Made by a program: the position numbers and the translations under genes
Shown here: in pieces, positions 36,020 through 47,100 of the stretch
Numbering within the stretch: the first letter of the stretch is position 1
How the letters are laid out: every line of letters starts with the position of its first letter
The notes under the pieces: generated by a model
What the model was told of the DNA's origin: nothing
What the model saw: only the letters and a program-made list of their open reading frames with translations
The model's database searches: none
Assembly: GCA_022559845.1 (NCBI GenBank)
Contig: CM040117.1
Coordinates: 81,852,559 to 81,916,558, forward strand
Source: Amorphophallus konjac
Lineage: Eukaryota; Streptophyta; Magnoliopsida; Alismatales; Araceae
DNA: 64,000 nucleotides
Direction of reading: 5' to 3'

Positions 36020-36486
36020 CACAAATAGCTAATTAAGCAGGTTAAATTGCAAGGGCTACAGACTTCCAATCCAAGATAATATGTTCATCCTCTGCATGAT
36101 GAAGACCACAATCTTGCAATCAGGAAGGATGCTGATGGAGTGGCGTGGAAGAGAATACTTCACACCCCTGAAGGCTACAATCGAATCGGCCTTCGGATTG
36201 CTGTTGGAGAGGAAAGTTGCACACACATTGCTCCCTGGTTTCTCATGCACATGGACCTGCATATATACAAATTGCAAAGTATATATATAACATCTCCTTC
36301 TTGTGATGTTAATTACTGCAGAAATGGACTAACATGTTCTCCTGAGAAGCAGATCATCGGTAGCTTCTACCTCAAGGCCCTGGCCCAAGGACTGCATAGA
36401 GGAAGTCCCCCAGAGTAGAGCCTTCCAACACAGCTTCAATGCGGTATGCAAGTCTTTGATGTGCCCCCACTTGGGTTCCTTCTTCA
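35156..36486 (-). pseudogene. Beta-galactosidase (GH35) gene fragment, four exons
   Basis: Minus-strand exons in order: about 36486-36371 (EPKWGHIKDLHTALKLC, donor GTAGAA); 36256 to about 36095 (after ATATGCAG: VHVHEKPGSNVCATFLSN, VKYSLPRHSISILPDCK); 35742-35561 (after GTGCAG: NAQHNARSYHNSKEANKDQ, DWKMYQETVPTIDQTT, NLTKDTTNCLWYVT, donor GTGAGC); and 35267-35156 (after TCACAG: DEDLPMRLDIRPVIQVSNLG, HVMHIFVNDVYIG). These are consecutive segments of the middle of plant GH35 beta-galactosidases (known landmarks EPKWGHL, SISILPDCK, TKDTSDYLWY). The catalytic N-terminal domain and the C-terminus are absent. Introns include a (TA)n tract. It is a truncated copy that cannot act on cell-wall galactans. 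Confidence 0.88.
35981..36015. repeat. (TA)n microsatellite
   Basis: About 17 uninterrupted AT dinucleotides in the intron between two beta-galactosidase-like exons. Confidence 0.9.
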
Positions 36487-37965
36487 AACCTTTACGTCAC
36501 AGCAAGTTATAATTAGATGAAAAATGTTTTGCAAAGGCTTCTTTGAAGCATCTAAAACTCATACCAGATTCATCAAGTGGAGGGGGGGCACCTTAAAAGC
36601 ATTACAAATATACTGCTCTGCACAGGGTCGCAGAGTGCTACAAGAAACTACATGTTGAATTATTGTAATGCCAAGCTGCCTGGAGCAAATTTATCTCAAA
36701 ACTAAAGGGAAACATGCCAGCAGCATCAGTGACTGGACAATGAGATAGTCAAGTATTTCATGGCATGAGATAATGCAATTTCCAGAATGAACATGTGCAG
36801 ATATATTAATGGAGCTTAGGCAAACAAACAACTATACAAACATGTAGAATGACCATTTGCCAAAGATAGAGATGAGTCCTACTGAACCAAACATGAAGGG
36901 TTTAAGGAGCCATCAGAAATGCATAACCATATGTGCTAAACTTGGAATGAGTTTCAATATAGCAAATCACTTATATAAACCTTATATGTGTATGTTCCTA
37001 TATACAAGTATACATATAGATACAAGATATATACATGTACATGTAGATGCATGAATATAAATTTACCTTGGTGGCACTTTTCTTCATTATTGACTTGTAT
37101 CCATCCTTAGTACTCTTTAAGATGTGTTGGACATGGCATTTCATTTGAATAGCTCTGTGGTGTACAATTATCACCACACAACCTTGAACCATCAAAATTA
37201 GCACAAGCAGCTGAAAGCTGAAAAATTAGCAGACCAGTTCTGAACCCTGCAGTTTTTGGAATCTATTTTAGATATGCAATTTTGCCATACTAAAATGCTA
37301 CATGTCCATTTCTTCCTCCTCAGATCAGATTCAACCATTTGTGTCTCTCGCCAGACAATTTTTTGAGATGATAGTATCTTTTGGAGCTCATGCGGTTTTG
37401 TAGAATATGCTTCTGATGGCATATATATGCCTACAGGAACCCTAGCCGCATGCTCCATCGACAATGAGGGAGAGAGGGGACATAGGAGAAGGCAGGAGGG
37501 GCAACCCTGAATTGCTTGGCCCAACACCGGTGATTTCTTCACTGGACGCCGGTGAACGCGACCTCACAGCCCCGTCAAACGTGACTAGAATGCAGGAAAG
37601 AAAAAGAAGCAACAATAGTAAATAAAGGCTAATCACCTTTTCCATTTGCCACATAATCCGACTCTGCTAATGCACAGTCATCGATAATAGAAGCTTTACC
37701 ACCCTGTGTCACCTCCTCCATGGATACGATAGAAGAAAAAAAAATCAAATCTCAGTCATCAGACGAAGAAGAATAGGGCTTTGATGAAGGAAAGTGACTC
37801 GATCACCCTCCACACTCCGCAGCGTTGCAGAGGCCATACACTAACCCTTTCAAGCAGCCACCTCCGCACGCAACAGGGAACATCCCATTGCAGCATCCGC
37901 CGCCCCCGACCATGGCAACGATAGGGATCTGCTGGATCCCGACGTGGCGGGTGTCCCCGAGATCA
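36487..37965. other. Stretch between captured fragments, no gene named
   Basis: A possible minus-strand exon ends with AAG followed by GTAAAT near 37065. A leucine-rich minus-strand frame (37442-37654, YLLLLLLFLSCILV) could encode a signal-like segment. Neither was assigned to a family. Confidence 0.4.
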
Positions 37966-38220
37966 GCAGCAGCAGCCCTTGGATCCCTTGCACGTTCGAG
38001 ATGAACAGGTTGGGGAACCCATCCTCGAAAGTCCTACCAACCAGAGCGATCAAGCTAGAGAGAGAGAGATCTAAGCAGTGCTGCGATATTGTGAACCTCC
38101 AGTTGACATTGCGGAGCTCGATGGCATCGCTCTTCGAGGCGACGCGCTCGGCAATGGCGCGGGTCTCCTCATAGAAGAAGACGCAGATGGTCTTCTTCGA
38201 CCTATTGGGGAGCAAGGAGA
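37966..38220 (-). pseudogene. Ribose-phosphate pyrophosphokinase 4-like fragment (PRS4-like)
   Basis: Exon 38220-38097 (after TTCACAG, donor GTTCAC) encodes KKTICVFFYEETRAIAERVA and KSDAIELRNVNW. Exon 38033 leftward (after GGTAG) encodes RTFEDGFPNLFISNVQGIQG. Joined across a 63-base intron they reproduce the conserved N-terminus of plant PRS4 (known pattern NWR(S/T)FADGFPNLFI.NA..IRGQHVAF). Right after GIQG the similarity stops and unrelated GC-rich sequence follows, so the fragment is chimeric. The source enzyme makes phosphoribosyl pyrophosphate for nucleotide synthesis. The active-site region is absent. Confidence 0.8.
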
Positions 38221-39022
38221 CTGTGAACGTGTCACATATACATTTTTAAAAGAAGAAGAAGATTTAAATGTATGATGCTAAAATAGTGGGAAATAAGAAA
38301 AAAAGGGTGAGCACGAGATGCTCTAAGGAGGGTGATCGCCAGAGGGGTTACCTCAAAATAATAAAGGAGTGATCGCATGTACCTTGTGTGAAAGTGGGTG
38401 AGATTGCAAGTCCTTCCTTCCTACTTCTACCGGCCGGCCGATGAAGGAGGTTTTTACTTTGATTACCCTTGCAAGAATAAGCAAAACAAACAAATATGGA
38501 TTAGCCAAAGATGTGTAGTATCAATGCACTAATAATATGGAATCAAGCAACGTGGGCATGAACACACCTTGTGTGTTTTGGTTTTAAACCCCTAAGAGGA
38601 GTAACAAGGTGGGGAATATGATATGCTATGAATATGCAAAGCAAGTATATGATGATGTGATATGGAAATCTCTAGAAGTATAGCTAGAAGAGAAGATGCG
38701 TGTGATGTTATGATAATAACAAATAACAACTAAGGAGGGGAAGGGCCCTTTCTGCTGTGTGTTCAGCAGTAAAGGGAGAAAAGCAACGAGGGCTTTGGCT
38801 GCAGTAGGAAGGAGCGCCGTGGCCATCAGAGGATCAGCTGGATGAAGAAAGTCTCCACCGTCGGAAGAAGAAAGCCACTGGAAGAAGAAAGTCACCGGAG
38901 GAAGAAGCTGCAAGGAAAATGAACTCTCTTCTCTCTGTTTGGTGCAAGTTGTCAGTGAAAAGCTTTCTGTGTATTCATCCTCTTGACTCTCTTATTATCT
39001 CTTCGCGCGCAAGGGACACCGT

Positions 39023-39036
39023 GGGGGTATTTATAG
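39023..39036 (-). promoter_or_regulatory. TATA box of the Tat LTR
   Basis: The minus strand reads CTATAAATACCCCC, a canonical TATA box. Inverted repeats lie 130-450 bases upstream of it. Confidence 0.7.
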
Positions 39037-39175
39037 GCCAAAAGTCTTTATTCCAATGGGGTTAAAACATGGATAGACATCCTTCCAGCAAGGATCTTCT
39101 TCCCTAGTAGAACACATCGTTAAAATGAGGAAAGGATCATCACTAGAAGGTAGCAGACGAAACGGAGATGGAACT

Positions 39176-39480
39176 CCAAATGACGACATTAACAGGGGCG
39201 TTAATTGAAATGACGCCCTGTCTCCAGGCGTTAATTCCTAGATTTAATTATGAATTTACATATTTAAAAATGGGAAATGATGCCTCCAAGAATGTCGTTA
39301 TTTTAATAAGCGCCTTATTAACGGACATCAATTCTGTGAATTATATTTTGAGTTGGACTCGTAAAAACTAGAAAACACCAGGAACTAACGCCTGCGCACG
39401 CAGTCGTTGATTGTGGAAATGACGATACTCATCAAGCCGTCAGATAAATGACGCCCTTCCTTCCGGCGCTAATTACGATT
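39176..39480. repeat. TGACG-type inverted repeats in U3 of the Tat LTR
   Basis: Units such as TGACGAC..GGGGCGTTAATT (about 39180), TGACGCCC..AGGCGTTAATT (about 39211) and TGACGCCC..GGCGCTAATT (about 39449) lie upstream of the TATA box. They have the same arms as in the Tekay-like LTR but with the flanks AAA/AATT. Confidence 0.75.
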
Positions 39481-39604
39481 AATATGTAAAAATATCAAAT
39501 AAACTAGAAAAACTTCATATTATGCCAATATTGAAGTCCACTTTGGGGTGTCACATGGTGACATGAGATTTACTCATCATAGCGTCAATTTTGGCGTGTC
39601 TACA

Positions 39605-39618
39605 GCTGCCCCACATTG
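39605..39618 (-). other. Polypurine tract of the Tat element
   Basis: The minus strand reads CAATGTGGGGCAGC, directly followed by the LTR start TGTAGACA. It is purine-rich but with three pyrimidines, so less perfect than the copia tract. Confidence 0.6.
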
Positions 39619-40276
39619 GCGTCTGCTTTGCAAGGGAGTGAGACTGAATGAAAGCGAAAGTGCAACAAGTGGAATGAAGTGAGAACGAACTGATAAGTAG
39701 ATGCCAAGGTGTGATGTGACATGCCTTCGACACTAAGCGATGGAAATCTTTCCATGATTCTGAATGAAACAACCTCGGATGATCACGAGAAAGTAATGAT
39801 TAGCTGGATGAAAGAACTAAGCTAATGAACGAAATGTGCGCGCGGGCAGAAAAGGAAAGACACCATTAGAGAGCAGTTACCAGCCAATGTAGATGTGCTA
39901 CAACCAAGGTGGGTTTATAGAAAAATAAGGTAAAGTGAGATAGGAATCCAGCGAACGAATGCTTTCAAGGCACCATCCTGAGCGGCTTCAAGGAGAATAT
40001 AGTACTTAATTTGGAATGGAATACCTCATGTCAACTCAAATCAAGAGCAAGCGGCTCTCATTATTGGCTTAATATGAGGATTTTTAGCATGAAAGCTCAA
40101 AGTCCTACATGATGCATGTTGGGCTGAAAGAAAAAACTAAAAACAAACTAAAGATAAAAAATAATCAAGGATAATATTGCTAAACCATCCAGACTTGGTC
40201 AGGAATCTAGATCTCTAAGCTGATACTAAGCCGAAGCCCGTTTAACCATGCATCAACTCAGAAAGTGGAACCGTCG
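39619..40276. other. Tat 3' untranslated segment, no gene
   Basis: This 650-base segment between the polypurine tract and the copia insertion has no frame of interest. It resumes at 51999 after the copia element. Confidence 0.6.
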
Positions 40277-41078
40277 TCCCATGTTATGTTAGATGGAAGC
40301 ACTCTGTCACCACGAAGTGTGGATCTAGAGGGGGGTGAATAGATCAATAGCCTAATATAAAACCAAGATAAGGCTCTAATGCGGAATTTAATCAGATCTA
40401 CAAGACCACTAACTCGAATAATAAATTTAAGCAGAAACAAAGACGATCTAAGAAGAGAATCGGCAAAGGCAACCACACAGCAGATCAAGCAATCACACAA
40501 ACACTTGACACACCATATTTTTAGGTGGTCCGGTCCTCCACACCTACGTCCACCCCACACTCAAACCCGAGTGTGACTTACTGCTACGCAAAATAGCTTA
40601 CGTCCGCTGGGCAATACAGCTTAGCCTACAACCGCTGAGCAACACAGCTTGCTGTCCGAGACCAAGTCTCGCCTGCTGAGGAATTACAGCTGGACCTGTC
40701 CAGTGGAATCCTCCACTGCAACCGCTGGGGATTACAGCTTGACCCGTCTAGAGGCAGCACCTCTGCAAACTGCTGACACACAGCTTGAAGACAAGATATC
40801 AAAAAATGAAAATAGAATTAATCAAAAAAAAAGAAATCCCAGAAAGGAAATACCTCTCAATGAGCAAACTCAGCTCTGGTATCTAAACCAAGAGTCTGAG
40901 GAACAACTTCTCAAATAAACTCTCTCAACTCATCTCTCTCAATCTTCTCTTCTTTCTATTTTTCTTCTCTCTGGATCGTGGGTTTTCTTCTCTGCTCTCA
41001 GTGGCTCTCTGCTGCTTCTAGCTTCTCTGCTCTCGAGCTTCACCTCATCGATCAGCCTTCTTCTGAAGAAGAAGACTT

Positions 41079-41088
41079 CCTTTTATAG
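41079..41088 (-). promoter_or_regulatory. TATA box of the copia 3' LTR
   Basis: The minus strand reads CTATAAAAGG. The identical context lies at 50516-50525 in the other LTR and at 23794-23803 in LTR family A. Confidence 0.75.
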
Positions 41089-41344
41089 TAGCAGCAAGCA
41101 AGAGGGCGTGTGGCTTCCACATTTCCTGCCCAATCATTTGGTCACGTGGCAGCATCTCAAGATTGCTTCAATATACATGTCACGATCCTGGTACTCCCCT
41201 TATCCTCGGATCACGTGCCTTCATTAAGCTTCACGAAGAGTACCTGTCAGTTAGATAGATAGAGTTATCAGTTTAAGACTAACAGCTTGTACAAACTTCA
41301 TTCATGCAACATGTATGAGCATGCATCAACTTTCATGTTCTATA

Positions 41345-42375
41345 GAAGATTGAATGTATAGACTTGAATAGGTGTAATGCAGACTATATCAAGCAAAGTA
41401 TGCATAATGATAATGAGTCCACATGCAGGTCACCAAGCAGTGTATGGACTCAGATGCATGCAACAATGATGTACATGCTTTGAAGTGTGTAATGCAGAAT
41501 GCATCAAGAAATGTATGAACATTACAAATGGATGTATAGACTTGTGACAATGTGCAGACTAGCTAGCATGCGAGTGTATAGACTTGAGCAGACTGGCTAT
41601 CATGCGAGTATATAGACTTGTAAGCTGTATAGACTTGTAAGCTGTATAGACTTGTAAGCGCTGACAGACGATGTACAGACTTGCATGAGACACTGCATGA
41701 GACGCTGAACTGCCAAGAATGTATAGACTTGCATGAGACACTACGTGAGACGCAGAACTGCAAAGAACGATGTATAGACTTGTGTGTGCGTTCATGTAAT
41801 GTATAGACTTTGTGTGTGCTTGCAATGAACAAACGATGTGATGTACAGACTTAGCATGAGACGCTAAGTGAGGCAGAGAATGATGCACTTGCTGGCAGAC
41901 GATGTATAGACTTAGCATGAGACGCTAAATGAGACGGAGAAGCATGCACTGACTTGTGACTCAGTGGCTGTGCAGACTTTAAATGCATGAGATGATGTAC
42001 ATACTTTAAACAGTCTACAAGTAATGTATAGACTTGAACGCGTGCAATGCAGCAAGGCAGCAAGGTAATGTATAGACTTACCAGCAACGAATGTGCAGAT
42101 TTGCTAGAATAAAAGATGCACGAACACAACAATAGGTAATGTGTAGACTCTGTGTTTGACAGAATGCAATGCATAGACTCTACGTGCAAGCGACATGACG
42201 ATGTACATACATTGCAGCAACGAATGTGCAGCCTTTGTGCAGTCTACAAGCAATGTGCATACTTGACCGATGCAATGTATAGACTTGCTGGAGTGAACGA
42301 TGCACTGACTTGTGAAAAGATGCACGAACAATGCATATGCATGAAGAGCACTGATGATGTACAGACTCTAAATGC
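41345..42375 (-). repeat. GTATAGACTTG array in U3 of the copia LTR (left copy)
   Basis: About 25 copies of TGTATAGACTTG or close variants (TGTACAGACTT, TGCAGACTT, GCACTGACTT) lie in one orientation, 18 to 60 bases apart, with dissimilar spacers. The right LTR has the corresponding array. It makes spurious open frames rich in KSIH / QVYT on the minus strand that are not genes. Confidence 0.85.
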
Positions 42376-42505
42376 ATGGAACACACAGACAATCTGATAA
42401 AGATAATTTTATCAAAATATGAACAGTTGCCAATCAAACAAAACAAGCTGTTGCCAATGAAGTAAGGCTTATTGTCAACATCATCAACAAAGAGGAGTCA
42501 CAACA

Positions 42506-42519
42506 ATCTCCACCTTTTT
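42506..42519 (-). other. Polypurine tract of the copia element
   Basis: The minus strand reads AAAAAGGTGGAGAT, immediately followed by TGTTGTGACTCC, the LTR start. Confidence 0.88.
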
Positions 42520-44119
42520 GATGATGGCAACACCCTATCATATAGGATGGCAACACCCTATCACACCCTATATGATCTTACAAAGTGAAATTTATTTTGA
42601 TGAAAGACATGATTTGTTAATCAGATTTGTCATGCAGCTGCTATGAATGCATGCTGTGAGATGAAATAACCAATGCAAGTTCTAGCAAGATGTCCCCCTT
42701 TGCCATAACATGATGCATACACTCCCCTTGGAATTCATCAAATAGATAATATATATTCTCCCCCTTTGCCATCAACAAAGAGGAGGGAAAGAAAGTGTAA
42801 GGGAAGGAACAACAGAAATCATCTGACTGGCATTCTGAACAAGTAGTTTAGGAATAAGCATTCTAAAGCACAGAGTCTTCAGTCATATGAATTTAGAAAC
42901 TGCTTTCAGATAGAGTTCTAGTTTAAAGATAATAAAATTTAGAGTTCATGCACTACATTCATTGGATAAGTTTGCTGTGCATGATAAAAGCAATAAACCA
43001 GAATCACATTTGAGCATGCGAGATTCAGTTTCAAAGTATCTTACTTTTTTAGACTCAGTAAAAAATTGTTAAGAGACACCAGGTCATGTGTTGAAATTAA
43101 ACAATTTGACATACCTAAATTTTCTTTTGAAGGAACATCATTTACAATTTTATTTTATTAAGGGCATTCAGGTACCATTTATCTTTTTGCGTAAGGGTAC
43201 ACGTTTATCAGACGCCAGTACCCCTAGATACTCAACATGATGGACCATTCTGCCTATGATCAAATTCAACAGGACTGATTTGCACCTTTTTGTGTGAAGG
43301 TACACGTTTATGAGAAGCAGGTACCCCCAGGTACTCAGTGAAACCACCCTACTATTTTGATCATTTTTATAGAGATAACTGATACACATCATGACATAAT
43401 TGTTATCCATTTCTTTGATGGATCACTCAGTTTCTCAGTGCTTTACCAGTCATTGCTCTGCCAACACTATTTTTCAATTATTTTTCAAGGTTTTTCAATA
43501 TTTTTCTTAGCTGTCCTTTATTTATTTTAGAATGACTTGTTTAAGGACAATACACATACTTAGCCTTCTCTAACAAGATTCCAGGTGAGTTTTCAGATTT
43601 CAGATATAGTTAACTTTGTCTGACATGTAATGAAATAAGGGTTGAGAGCTTTATCAATTATTAGCATTCTTATTTATTGATTGTAATCTTTAAACTCTAA
43701 AGTTTATAAAATTTAAACCATTAAGTCAATCCTTAAGCAATTAAAATTCTTATAAAGGAAGAAGTTTGTTTTCTATTGCTTAAGAATTAGAACTGACTAA
43801 CAGATTGCCATATTGTCAGACTCAACTCATTCAGGGTCAAGGGATGAATGAATTCAAGAGAGAAAAGATTTGAGGTTCAATAAATTTGATGACCTCTCTG
43901 AATTTCATACAACGCTCCCCCTGTCTATATGCATGTGGTTTTGCAAATGAATGGGAAGAATTAGAGGAAAGAGCTTAGACATAGTCATGGTTGAATGATA
44001 TGCAATGAGGATCATGAGTGTGATGCCAATTGATATGTCATGAAAGATATGAATGTTATGCATGTATGGTCTGGTGCAACATTCAACAACCACAGAGTTT
44101 ATTCAAACCACCTGAGAGT
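42520..44119 (-). other. 3' untranslated region of the copia element
   Basis: This 1.6-kb non-coding stretch holds several CTCCCCCTTTGCCAT-like blocks (42715-42775), which are possible extra polypurine tracts on the minus strand. It also holds a duplicated segment containing GGTACACGTTTAT at 43196-43230 and 43310-43345. No env-like frame survives. Confidence 0.7.
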
Positions 44120-47100
44120 TTATTCATCATGCTGAAATTTACACAAGCCAAGTTCTCTTCTAAGAAAATTGAACCTTTCATTCCCTAGTGGCTTAGTAAA
44201 GATATCAGCAATTTATTTTTCTGTTTCAATAAAATTCAATTCAATTTCCTTTTTATTGACAGCATCTCTAAGAAAATGGTGTTTGATCTCAATATGGTTA
44301 GTCTTAGAATGATGAACAGGATTTTTAGCTAAACATATATCACTAGTATTATCACACAAAATTGGAATACATTCCAATTTTATTTGATAATCAGCCAGTT
44401 GGTGCTTGATCCAAAGTACTTGGGCTGCACAGTTACCAGCTACGACATATTCAGCCTCAGTTGTGGACAAAGTTACAATGTGTTACTTCCTAGATGCCCA
44501 AGATACTAGACAGCCACCAAGGAATTGACAGTACCCACTAGTACTTTTTCTCTCTACTCGACACCCAGCATAGTCTGCATCAGTGTAGGCTAGGAGTTCT
44601 AACTCACACTTGGCAGGATACCATAGACCAAGCTCTTGGGTGCCTAGTAGATACCTAAAAATCCTTTTCACAGATTTAAGGTGTGACTCTTTAAGACTAG
44701 CCTGAAATCTCGAACATAGACACACTGCAAATTGAATATCAGGCCTAGATGTTGTAAGACATAAAAGGGATCTGATCATACCTCTATATAGATTTTGGTC
44801 CACTTGATTACCTTAAGGATCTGTATCTAAGCTGGTCGAGGTACCCATTGGAGCAGCTATTTCTTTGAGGTTGTCCATCTTGTATTTCTTCAGTAAATCC
44901 CTTATGTACTTGGACTGAGTGATGAAGGTTCCATCCATTGACTGTGTAACCTACAGTCCAAGAAATAATTTGAGCTCACCCATTGAGCTCATTTCAAATT
45001 CATTAGTCATAATTTGAGAAAACTCCTCACACAGTTTGGGGTTAGTTGACCCAAAAACTATGTCATCTACATAAATTTGAACAATAAGTATATCTGGATG
45101 ACTTACCTTAGTGAACAAAGTTTGATCAACTACTCCTCTTGTGAAGTTCTTATCTGTGAGAAATTTGCTCAACCTGTCATACCAAGCTCTAGGAGCTTGC
45201 TTAAGACCATAGAGAGCTTCACTAAGTTTATACACATGATTGGGGAAGTTTAAACATTCAAAGCCAGGAGGCTACCTCACATAGACATCCTCACTGATTT
45301 CCCCATTCAGAAAAGTAGATTTTACATCCATCTGCTGGAGATTTATTCCTAGGGAACATGCATAAGCCAATAAAATTCTGATTGCTTCTAACCTGGCTAC
45401 AGGGGCAAAAGATTATTCAAAGTCTATTTCAAATTCCTGGTTATACCCCTAAGCTACAAGTCTAGCCTTATTCTTAACCACATTCCCTAATTCATCAGTT
45501 TTATTTCTAAAGACCCATTTAGTCCCTATGACTGTCTCATTATCAAGAGGTGGGACCAAGTGCCACACCTTATTCCTGTCAAATTGATTGAGCTCCTCAT
45601 GCATGGCATTAATCCAATGCACATCCTTGAGAGCACAGTCAATGGACTTGGGTTCTACATGTGAAACAAAAGCATATGCATTCAATTCATTTTGAATTCT
45701 TAAATGGCCTATAGTCCTAGGAGTATCATGCAAATTGCCAATCACATTATCTACAGGATGATCTTTTAGATATCTAATGTTGACAATTGGATCATCATGA
45801 TTTTCACTTACCTCCCCCTGACCTGTAGGCTCTTCTCCATTAAGCTCTTCATTTTCTTCCTCATCTTCGGATTTGTCTGCAGGGTTTCCTTCTTTCAGAA
45901 TATCACCATTGTCTTCATTCCTGCATTGACCAATATTAGTCTTTACCAAAGATTCATCAAAGACAATATGTGGAGATTCTTCAACAGATTTAAAATTTTG
46001 ATTATACACTCTATATGCTCGGGTGTTTTCAGAGTAACCAAGAAAAATTCCTGGTTCACCTTTAGGTTCAAATTTATCAAGGTCTCTTTTATCATTTATA
46101 TGAATAAAGCATTTGCAACCAAAAACCTTGAAATGAGCAATTGAAGGTTTCTTACCCTTTATGATCTCATAAGGTGTTTTCTGGGTAGAAGGTCTTACCA
46201 TAGCTCTGTTAATTACATAACAGGCAGTATTTACAGCTTCAGCCCAGAACTTCCTTGGCAGACCACCTTCAACCAAGAGTGTTCGACCCATCTCCACTAG
46301 TGTTCTGTTTCTCCTCTCCACAACTCCATTCTGCTCGGGTGTCCTTGGTGAGGAGAACTTGTGATGAATTCCATTTGTCCTGCAGAAATCCTCAAACTGT
46401 GAGTTTTCAAACTCACCTCCATGATCAGTTAAAATGTTTTCAATTTTCTGGTTTATCTTAAGATAGAACTCCTGAAACTCTATGAATGCATCACTTTTCT
46501 GTGACAAGAAGTATACCCAAGTGTACCTAGAGAAGTCATCTACCATGACAAACCCATACCTCCTCCCTGATAAGCTGACAGACCTGGTTGGCCCAAAAAG
46601 GTCCATGTGTATCAGCTCATAGGGTTTAGATGACAGATTTTATGTTCTAGATTTGAATGACTTCCTAGTTAACTTGGACTGAGTACATGCATCACAGAGT
46701 TTATTTTCTTTCTTAAAAGAAACTTCAGGAAGTCCTCTAACCATGCTGTGCTTATTTAATTTATGCAAAACTGTGTAACTAGCATGGCCTAACCTACGAT
46801 GCCATAAGAAAGCTAAATCTTCTTTGCTAGCAGTGAAGCATAGGTTAGAATGTTGTATGTCATCTAAGTCTATCATGTAAGTATTATTTATTCTTTTACC
46901 AAAAAATTTAATAATTTCGGAATCAGGTTCAAAAACTTTACATCATTGAGAGTCAAAAAGAACTTTATATCCTTTATCACATAGCTGGCTGATGCTAAGT
47001 AAGTTATATGCTAAACCTTCAACCAGCGTGACATCTTCAATGCAACAGGTAGTACACTTACCTACCTTACCTGGCCCGACAATTTTACCTTTTGTGTTGC

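Larger units (their letters stand above)
25518..38265 (+). mobile_element. Second CACTA element, gene-fragment-carrying; right end not found
   Basis: The plus-strand terminus CACTACAAGAAAACTGG at 25518 is followed by subterminal CCTACG/CGTAGGTA inverted repeats. No transposase is visible. Instead the following 12 kb holds broken minus-strand exons of at least four unrelated host genes. CACTA elements that duplicate host gene fragments are known in plants. No matching right terminus was found, because a Tat LTR begins at about 38.27 kb and the remainder may lie outside the window. That all fragments belong to one element is an inference. Confidence 0.55.
38268..39604 (-). repeat. 3' LTR of the Tat-lineage element (left limit approximate)
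   Basis: The right limit is marked by ..GTGTCTACA at 39604 next to a polypurine tract (minus strand GTGGGGCAGC then TGTAGACACGCC). A TATA box CCTATAAATACCCCC on the minus strand (39023-39036) separates U3 on the right from R-U5 on the left. The left limit could not be fixed because the other LTR is outside the window. Intron sequence of the PRS4-like fragment reaches about 38.25 kb. Confidence 0.6.
40282..42505 (-). repeat. 3' LTR of the copia element
   Basis: It starts TGTTATGTTAGATGG at 40282 and ends CACAACA at 42505, next to a polypurine tract. The TATA box (minus CTATAAAAGGAAG) is at 41079-41088. U3 (41090-42505) carries the GTATAGACTT array. It differs from the other LTR by scattered substitutions and by repeat-unit length changes near 41575. 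Confidence 0.95.

Noticed and set aside
36140..36418. Plus-strand frame of 92 residues
   Set aside because: It lies opposite clear beta-galactosidase exons on the minus strand and has no family of its own.
41559..42446. Several overlapping minus-strand frames rich in KSIH, QVYT and similar words (also 51034-51934)
   Set aside because: They are translations of the repeated GTATAGACTT word of the LTR U3 and have no start context or family. Not genes.
42520..44119. Possible env-like gene in the copia 3' region, as in some SIRE elements
   Set aside because: No frame of suitable length or membrane pattern is present. Only non-coding sequence is seen.
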